From Pseudooceanicola sp050897975 (GTDB lineage: Bacteria > Pseudomonadota > Alphaproteobacteria > Rhodobacterales > Rhodobacteraceae): a stretch of 64,000 nucleotides of DNA. Below the pieces are notes generated by a model that ran no database searches, was not told the DNA's origin, and saw only the letters and a program-made list of their open reading frames with translations. Location: assembly GCF_050897975.1 (NCBI RefSeq), contig NZ_JBPAXY010000002.1:310001-374000 (forward strand). Direction: 5' to 3'. A program made the translations under genes and the position numbers. Each line of letters opens with the position of its first letter. Within the stretch, counting starts at the first letter, position 1. Below are positions 58,706-64,000 of the stretch, one piece after another.

Positions 58706-60202
58706 TCAGAAGGTCTGGTCGTAGTCTCCCACGGCCGGTTCGGTGCGGATCACATCGTCGACCTCCTTGAAGATCGCGCGCAGCTCTTCCTCGCTGTCGG
58801 AACTTTCGCAGACCACCACCAGGTTGGGCGTGTTCGACGAGGCGCGCACCAGACCCCAAGAGCCATTGTCCAGGATCACCCGGGCGCCGTTCACCGTCAC
58901 CACCTCCTTGATCGCCCGCCCGGCGAAACTGTCGCCCGCCTCGGCCTTGGCCACCAGCTTTTGCACGATGCGCTCAAGGATGTCGTATTTCTCTTCATCC
59001 GCCGCATAGGGCGACATGGTCGGGGTGGAATAGGTCACCGGAAGGGCCTTGCGCAGGTCCGACATCTTCATGTCCGGGTTACGATCCATCAGCTTGCAGA
59101 TCTCGACCGCCACGCGCATCCCGTCGTCATAGCCCCGGCCCACAGGCTCGGCCATGAAGTAATGGCCCGATTTCTCGAAGCCCGCCAGCGCGCCCAGCTC
59201 ATGCACCCGGCGCTTCATGTGGCTGTGCCCGGTCTTCCAGTAATCCGCCTTGGCGCCGCCGGCGATCAGCTCGGGATCGCTGGCAAAGAGGCCGGTGGAT
59301 TTCACGTCGGCCACGAAGGTGGACCCGGGGTAGAGCTTGATCAGGTCGCGCGCCATGATCACCCCCACCTTGTCGGCAAAGATCTCTTCGCCCTCGTCAT
59401 CCACCACACCGCAACGGTCGCCGTCACCGTCGAAGCCCAGGGCGAAATCGGCGCCCGAGGCCTTCACGCTGTCGGCCATGTCATGCAGCATTTCCATGGC
59501 TTCGGGGTTCGGGTTGTAGTTGGGAAAGGTGTAATCTAGGGTGTTGTGGCTTTCGACCACCTCGACCCCCATGCGGCGGAACAGTTCCGGCGCATAGGCG
59601 CAGGCGGTGCCGTTGCCGGTGGCGCAGACCACCTTCAGCTTGCGGGTCATTTTGAACCCGCCCAGCAGGTCATCCATGTAGGCGTCCCAGACGCCATCCA
59701 CGAATTCCACCTTGCCGCCGTCGCGGGCCTGGCCCTTGCCGTTCAGCACGATGTCCTTCAGCTCTGCCATCTCGTCGGGGCCGTGGGTCAGGGGCATGTC
59801 GAAGCCCATCTTGACCCCGGTCCAGCCGTTGGGATTGTGCGAGGCGGTGACCATGGCCACGGCGCAACCGCCCAGGTGGAAACTGCTGAAATAGGCCATG
59901 GGGGTGATGCAGGGGCCGATGTCCTTGACGGTGATCCCGGCCTGCACCAGGCCCAGGATCAGCGCGTTCTTGATGGTCAGCGAATAGTCGCGGTAATCGT
60001 TGCCCACGGCGATGACCGGCGGCAGGCCGCGTTGCAGCATCTGGGTGCCCAGCCCCAGGCCCAGGGCGGTCATGCCGGGCAGGTTGATCTCTTCGGGGTA
60101 TTTCCAGCGGGCATCGTATTCCCGGAACCCCGTCGGCTTGATCATCGGATCGCGCAGGAATTCCCAGGTATTCGGGGTGACGGTGGAAAGCGGTTTGGTC
60201 AT
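58706..60202 (-). CDS. Phosphomannomutase/phosphoglucomutase
   Basis: A 498-residue alpha-D-phosphohexomutase that interconverts hexose 1- and 6-phosphates, feeding sugar nucleotides. The phosphoserine loop is MVTASHNPNGWTGVKM (about residue 118), the metal loop FALGFDGDGDRCGVVDDEGE (about 255), the sugar-binding loop AGFEKSGHYF (about 345) and the phosphate-binding tail VRASSNTPNLVVVCES (about 455). Its length fits the long alphaproteobacterial form. Whether mannose or glucose is preferred cannot be read. It is divergent from glmM, with a 298-base gap in which I see no further gene. Confidence 0.9.
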   Translation of the reverse strand: MTKPLSTVTPNTWEFLRDPMIKPTGFREYDARWKYPEEINLPGMTALGLGLGTQMLQRGLPPVIAVGNDYRDYSLTIKNALILGLVQAGITVKDIGPCITPMAYFSSFHLGGCAVAMVTASHNPNGWTGVKMGFDMPLTHGPDEMAELKDIVLNGKGQARDGGKVEFVDGVWDAYMDDLLGGFKMTRKLKVVCATGNGTACAYAPELFRRMGVEVVESHNTLDYTFPNYNPNPEAMEMLHDMADSVKASGADFALGFDGDGDRCGVVDDEGEEIFADKVGVIMARDLIKLYPGSTFVADVKSTGLFASDPELIAGGAKADYWKTGHSHMKRRVHELGALAGFEKSGHYFMAEPVGRGYDDGMRVAVEICKLMDRNPDMKMSDLRKALPVTYSTPTMSPYAADEEKYDILERIVQKLVAKAEAGDSFAGRAIKEVVTVNGARVILDNGSWGLVRASSNTPNLVVVCESSDSEEELRAIFKEVDDVIRTEPAVGDYDQTF

Positions 60203-60500
60203 GCCAAGACATCCGTTTGAAAAGGAACGAAAGAGGTCGCCTGAAAGTGGTAACCGGGGCAGACCGGGGGATCAACGCAGATCCCATGGCGCCAGGGGTT
60301 TGTTACCAAATCGTAAAATCTACGGCGGAGGACCGCCGGGAAAGGCGGCAGCCCGGGCGGCTTTCCGCGCCGCGCCGGTTGCGCAGGCGCGCCACCGCCC
60401 CCTATAGCTGCTGCGCAAGATCGGGCGGGCCCGGGCGCAATCGCGCGCCCTGCCCCCCCCGGGGACACAGGCACGAGACGGCGGAACGGGACGGCAGCAG

Positions 60501-61841
60501 ATGGCAGGCAAACTCTTCGGCACCGACGGGGTGCGCGGGCAGGCAAACAAATGGCCGATGACGGCCGATGTGGCGCTGAAACTGGCGGCGGCGGCGGGGC
60601 GCTATTTCCGCACCGACAAGCAGGACCACCGGGTGGTGATCGGCAAGGACACGCGGCTGTCGGGTTACATGCTGGAAAACGCGCTGACCGCGGGCTTCAC
60701 CTCGACCGGCATGAACGTCTTCCTGCTGGGTCCGGTGCCCACCCCGGCCATCGGCTATCTGACCCGTAGCCTGCGCGCCGATGTGGGCGTCATGATCTCG
60801 GCCAGCCACAACCCGGCCCAGGACAACGGGATCAAGTTCTTCGGCCCCGACGGGTTCAAACTGTCGGATGAGGCGGAAGAGGCGATCGAGGCTCTGATGG
60901 AGGCGGGCGTGCCCCCGGCGCAGCCGCAGAACATCGGCCGCGCCAAGCGCTATGAGGACGCGCGCGGGCGCTATGTGGAATATGCCAAGGCGACCCTGCC
61001 GCGCCGCACCCGGCTGGACGGGCTCCGCGTGGTGCTGGATTGCGCCAATGGCGCCGCCTATCGCACCGCCCCCGCCGTGCTGTGGGAGCTGGGCGCCGAG
61101 GTGATCCCCCTGGGTGTCGAACCCAACGGGTTCAACATCAACGAGGACTGCGGCTCGACCCACCCCGAACAGGCCGCGCGCCGGGTACGTGAAACCCGCG
61201 CCGACCTGGGGATCTGCCTGGATGGCGACGCCGACCGGGTGATCCTGATCGACGAGACCGGCCGGGTGGCCGATGGCGACCAGATCATGGGGCTGATCGC
61301 CGCCCGCTGGGCCGAAGAGGGCAAGCTGGCGGGCGGCAGCCTGGTGGCGACGGTGATGTCGAACCTTGGCCTGGAACGTTTCCTCGAAGGGCGCGGGATC
61401 GGGCTGGAGCGGACCAATGTCGGCGACCGCTACGTGGTGGAACGGATGCAGGCCGGCGGCTTCAACCTGGGCGGCGAACAGTCGGGCCATATCGTGATGA
61501 CCGACCATTCCACCACCGGCGACGGGTTGCTGGCGGCGCTGCAATTCCTTTCGGCCATGGTCGAGACCGGCCAGCCCGCCAGCCAGCTGGCCAGCGTGTT
61601 CGAGCCGGTGCCGCAAAAGCTGATCAATGTGCGCTACGCCGAGGGCAAGGCGCCGCTGGACGCCGAGCCGGTGCAAGAGGCCATCGCGGCGGGCGAAAAG
61701 ACCCTGGGCAAGGGCGGGCGGCTGCTGATCCGCAAATCGGGGACCGAGCCGCTGATCCGGGTCATGGGCGAGGCCGAGGATATGGCCCTGCTGGACCAGG
61801 TGCTGAAAAGCATCGTCGACCAGGTGCGCGCGGCCAGCTAG
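60501..61841 (+). CDS. glmM: Phosphoglucosamine mutase
   Basis: A 446-residue phosphohexomutase that turns glucosamine-6-phosphate into glucosamine-1-phosphate for UDP-GlcNAc and so peptidoglycan and LPS. It shows KLFGTDGVRGQANKWPMTAD at the N terminus, the phosphoserine loop MISASHNPAQDNGIKFF (about residue 98), the metal loop ICLDGDADRVILIDETG (about 237), the sugar loop LGGEQSGHIVM (about 325) and the tail IRKSGTEPLIRVM (about 410). It is convergent with the next gene (3 bases). Confidence 0.97.
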   Translation: MAGKLFGTDGVRGQANKWPMTADVALKLAAAAGRYFRTDKQDHRVVIGKDTRLSGYMLENALTAGFTSTGMNVFLLGPVPTPAIGYLTRSLRADVGVMISASHNPAQDNGIKFFGPDGFKLSDEAEEAIEALMEAGVPPAQPQNIGRAKRYEDARGRYVEYAKATLPRRTRLDGLRVVLDCANGAAYRTAPAVLWELGAEVIPLGVEPNGFNINEDCGSTHPEQAARRVRETRADLGICLDGDADRVILIDETGRVADGDQIMGLIAARWAEEGKLAGGSLVATVMSNLGLERFLEGRGIGLERTNVGDRYVVERMQAGGFNLGGEQSGHIVMTDHSTTGDGLLAALQFLSAMVETGQPASQLASVFEPVPQKLINVRYAEGKAPLDAEPVQEAIAAGEKTLGKGGRLLIRKSGTEPLIRVMGEAEDMALLDQVLKSIVDQVRAAS

Positions 61842-61844
61842 GCC

Positions 61845-62822
61845 TCAGGCCGCGACCCCGGCGCGGGCGCCCCACAGGCGCCGCGCCTCGGCGCCCGGAT
61901 CGGCCAAACCCAGGGTGTCCAGCGCCAGTTCGGCGGTGCCCAGAACGATCTGGAGCGAGAAATCATCGGCCCAGTCGCCCGACCACAGCCGCGCCAGCAG
62001 CGCCGGATCGCTCCAGCCCCGGTTCAACCGGCCCGTCTCGGCCATGCGGGCAGGCGCCAGCCGGTCCAGGGGGGCGCCCTCGCGCAGACCGAAAAGGGAT
62101 ATTTCCTTCAAGGGGTTCCGCTCGAACTCACCGCCGCCGCCCTTGATCACCGTCAGGGCCTGCTGGCCCAGCAGGCGGCCCGCGTCGGCCTGCAACTCGC
62201 GATAAGGCGGGTGAAACACCCCCTGAACCGAGGCCGCGGCGCGGGCCGGGTTCAGCACCCGCAGCACCGTGTTGATGCAGCTACGCACCCCCAGCCGGTC
62301 GCGCAGGCGCAGAAGATCCAGCAGGCCGGGTTGAAACCGCTCTAGCGGCAGATAGGCGATGCCGGACCCGGCCAGCAGCGCCCCCGCCTCGGGCACGGAC
62401 CCCGCCACCGGGATCCCCGCATGGGGCAGCGCCGCGCGGACCGAGGCGCCCTCGGCCATGTGGTGTTCGGAATTCCAGCCGTGCAGCAACACCGGATGGC
62501 CCCCCTGGGCCACCAGCCGGGCGGCCAGCAGGAAGAAGGGCAGCCCTCGGGTGCGCCCGGCGGCATAGCTGGGCCAGTCAAGCGCGGGCCGGGGGATCTG
62601 CGGCAGGGCCTCGCGGGCGGCCTCGGCGAACCCGGCGATTTCCTCGGCCGTCTCGCCCTTCATCCGCAGCAGCATCAGGATGGCGCCCAGGGCCTCGGGC
62701 TCGGCCTGGCCCGACAGCATCAGGCGCATGACCTCTGCCGCCTCACCCTGGGTGAAGGACCGCGACCGGCCCGGGCCCCGGGCCAGGATGCGGCAATAGG
62801 GGGCCAGGCTTTGCGCGCTCAC
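61845..62822 (-). CDS. TrpD-like glycosyl/phosphoribosyl transferase-family protein
   Basis: A 325-residue protein with the anthranilate phosphoribosyltransferase fold (YbiB/TrpD2 branch). Evidence: EAAEVMRLMLSGQAEPEALG, AILMLLRMKGETAEEIAGFA at the N terminus (the TrpD helical domain), then PVLLHGWNSEHHMAEGASVR and LRDRLGVRSCINTVLRVLNP, changed from the KHGN and RT-x-FN motifs of true TrpD. True anthranilate activity is therefore unlikely; TrpD2-type proteins bind nucleic acids. A GTG start (62822) overlaps the nasA stop (GTGA), tying it to nitrate assimilation, a common arrangement in Rhodobacterales of unknown meaning. Confidence 0.8.
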   Translation of the reverse strand: MSAQSLAPYCRILARGPGRSRSFTQGEAAEVMRLMLSGQAEPEALGAILMLLRMKGETAEEIAGFAEAAREALPQIPRPALDWPSYAAGRTRGLPFFLLAARLVAQGGHPVLLHGWNSEHHMAEGASVRAALPHAGIPVAGSVPEAGALLAGSGIAYLPLERFQPGLLDLLRLRDRLGVRSCINTVLRVLNPARAAASVQGVFHPPYRELQADAGRLLGQQALTVIKGGGGEFERNPLKEISLFGLREGAPLDRLAPARMAETGRLNRGWSDPALLARLWSGDWADDFSLQIVLGTAELALDTLGLADPGAEARRLWGARAGVAA

Positions 62823-64000
62823 TCTGCCGCCTCGGCCCGGGCGGGGGGCGCCACGCGGGCCAGCAGATCGGCCAGTTCCGGTCGGCAGGAACCGCAGTTG
62901 CTGCCCGCCCCCAGGGCCGCGCCGATCGCCTCGACCGAGATCAGCCCGTCGGTCTCTATCGCCGTCAGGATGGTGTTGACCCCAATGCCAAAGCACGAAC
63001 ACAGCACCGGCCCCGGGTCGGGCCGGTCGGCACCCGCGCGGCCCGACAGGGCCATGGGCGCCTCGGTTCCCGGCAGGGTCGCCAGATAGTCGCGCATCAC
63101 CGCCACCGGCTTTGGCGCGGCGAAAAAGGCCGCCTGCAACCGCCCGTCGCGGATCACGGCGGCGCGGTAGCTGCCGCGCGCGGGATCGGTGACCACCTGC
63201 ATTTCGTCCTCGGTACAATCGAACATGGCGCAAAGGTAACGCCCCCAGTCCTCGGGGCAATGGGCATCCGCAATCTCGGCCCGCCAGCCCTGGCCGGTCT
63301 TCGCCTGGGCCCAGTAGGCGGCAGAGGGGGTAAAGCGGTCAGCGGCCACGGCAAAGGCGTAGAAGCCCCCCTGCCAGCGCGCCACCTGGGCCACCGCCGC
63401 CTTGCTTTCGGGCTGGCCCGAGACCGGGTCGACCACGGCGGCCACCAGCGTGTCGATCCGCGCCGAGGGGGCGGTTTCGCCGGTCCAGTGCATGGGGGCG
63501 AAGACCTCGCCCCGCTGCACGCGGTCGGTCAGCAGGGCGCGCAGGATGGCGCGGCCCGTGGGGCTGGTGACCTCGACCAGATCGGCAGGCGCGATGCCGC
63601 GGGCGGCGGCGTCCTCGGGGTGGATCTCCAGAAAGGGTTCGGGCAGATGCGCCGACAGCCGGGCCGAGCGCGCGGTGCGGGTCATCGTGTGCCACTGGTC
63701 GCGGATGCGCCCGGTGTTCAGGCGGAAGGGGAAGGCCTCGCTGACCTCAACCGCCGGGCCGCGCTGGTGCAGCGCCAGCATCCGGCCCTTGCCCGAGGGG
63801 GTGAAGAACCGCCCGTCACCGAAAAAGCGCCCGCCCTGGCGGTCGCCGGCCACCGGCCAGCGGGTCGGCTCCAGCGCGTCATAGGCGGCGTCGGTCAGCC
63901 CCGCCAGGCCCGAGATGTCGAAGTCGAGGCCAAAGCCCCCGGCGATCCCCGACAGGGCCGCATATTCGCGGAAGATCTCGGCGGGGCCGTCGAAATCGAA
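62819..64000 (-). CDS. nasA: Assimilatory nitrate reductase catalytic subunit, 3' part (continues past the window end)
   Basis: The C-terminal ~393 residues of a molybdopterin nitrate reductase; the frame is open to the last base, so the start lies outside. Seen: the molybdopterin dinucleotide-binding domain (PFRLNTGRIRDQWHTMTRTA, LPEPFLEIHPEDAAARGIAP, APMHWTGETAPSARI) and a C-terminal bacterioferritin-associated ferredoxin-type [2Fe-2S] domain (VLCSCFGIGVNTILTAIETD, GSNCGSCRPELADLL; four Cys). This extra cluster is found in NasA forms that take electrons from an NADH-dependent partner. The stop is shared with the GTG start of the next gene. Confidence 0.92.
   Translation of the reverse strand, partial: FDFDGPAEIFREYAALSGIAGGFGLDFDISGLAGLTDAAYDALEPTRWPVAGDRQGGRFFGDGRFFTPSGKGRMLALHQRGPAVEVSEAFPFRLNTGRIRDQWHTMTRTARSARLSAHLPEPFLEIHPEDAAARGIAPADLVEVTSPTGRAILRALLTDRVQRGEVFAPMHWTGETAPSARIDTLVAAVVDPVSGQPESKAAVAQVARWQGGFYAFAVAADRFTPSAAYWAQAKTGQGWRAEIADAHCPEDWGRYLCAMFDCTEDEMQVVTDPARGSYRAAVIRDGRLQAAFFAAPKPVAVMRDYLATLPGTEAPMALSGRAGADRPDPGPVLCSCFGIGVNTILTAIETDGLISVEAIGAALGAGSNCGSCRPELADLLARVAPPARAEAAE

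Noticed and set aside
1..64000. CRISPR arrays, tRNA/rRNA genes, transposases, integrases, toxin-antitoxin pairs
   Set aside because: I looked for regularly spaced repeats, tRNA-like cloverleafs and characteristic protein motifs and saw none. Only short palindromic repeats are present.

Overview
This window is high-GC chromosomal DNA from an alphaproteobacterium, most likely a member of the Rhodobacterales (Rhodobacter/Roseobacter relatives). The evidence is the gene content: assimilatory NasA with a C-terminal BFD domain, a flgE-flgK-flgL-flgI flagellar block, the amidotransferase/GXGXG/FMN trio beside a type III glutamine synthetase, a full set of heterotetrameric sarcosine-oxidase-type subunits, and dense operons with ATGA or TGATG overlaps. 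Intergenic space holds typical short palindromes and interspersed repeats. I saw no rRNA, tRNA, CRISPR array, transposase or phage gene.

Layout. 1-8.1 kb: the 3' part of gyrB, then a leftward livK-H-M-G-F operon ending in an M19 'dipeptidase' that lacks half of its metal ligands, with a TetR gene and two matching operators. 8.5-11.6 kb: a rightward four-gene operon of a PhnM-like amidohydrolase, a xylose-isomerase-like TIM barrel and two half-size permeases. 11.6-20.7 kb: methoxy-aromatic catabolism. Leftward genes are metF, a TRAP transporter, a LigM-like THF-dependent O-demethylase and a GntR regulator; rightward genes are an alpha/beta hydrolase, ligA, ligB, a YciI protein and folB. 21-28.1 kb: an aldehyde dehydrogenase, MarR, a tandem-HTH LysR and a gallate-type lower pathway (GalB-like hydratase, extradiol dioxygenase, aldolase, tautomerase). 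28.1-33.3 kb: RraA, a TauE/SafE permease, an Ldh-type dehydrogenase, L-2-hydroxyglutarate oxidase and a CoA transferase. 33.8-35.6 kb: folD-purU. 36.1-41.3 kb: an XRE-cupin regulator, an mgsABC-like trio and a gmaS/glnT-like synthetase. 41.5-46.1 kb: motB, an NAD-dependent epimerase, and one gene fusing an initiating sugar transferase to a 4,6-dehydratase. 46.2-53.4 kb: a leftward soxBDAG-type operon ending in a canonical M19 dipeptidase, with a divergent GlxA/AraC regulator. 53.5-58.5 kb: flgEKLI. 58.7-64 kb: a phosphohexomutase, glmM, a TrpD-like protein and the 3' part of nasA.

How the genes fit together. The clearest system is a predicted C1/aromatic regulon. The exact palindrome TGTATACA occurs six times, always outside genes: before metF, before ligM, twice between gntR and the hydrolase-ligAB operon, and twice upstream of folD-purU. 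The genes beside these sites form a route: LigM moves a methyl group from a methoxy-aromatic to tetrahydrofolate, MetF and FolD oxidise it to formyl-THF, PurU releases formate, LigAB opens the ring, and the gal-type cluster finishes towards pyruvate and oxaloacetate. FolB, a folate-biosynthesis enzyme, sits at the end of the ligAB operon. The sarcosine-oxidase-like and methylglutamate-type modules also feed methyl groups into one-carbon metabolism, so much of the window is C1 and methylated-nitrogen metabolism.

Limits: functions are assigned from recognised motifs and neighbourhood only, without database searches. Substrates of the transporters, the aldehyde dehydrogenase, the PhnM operon and the M19 proteins are not determined.
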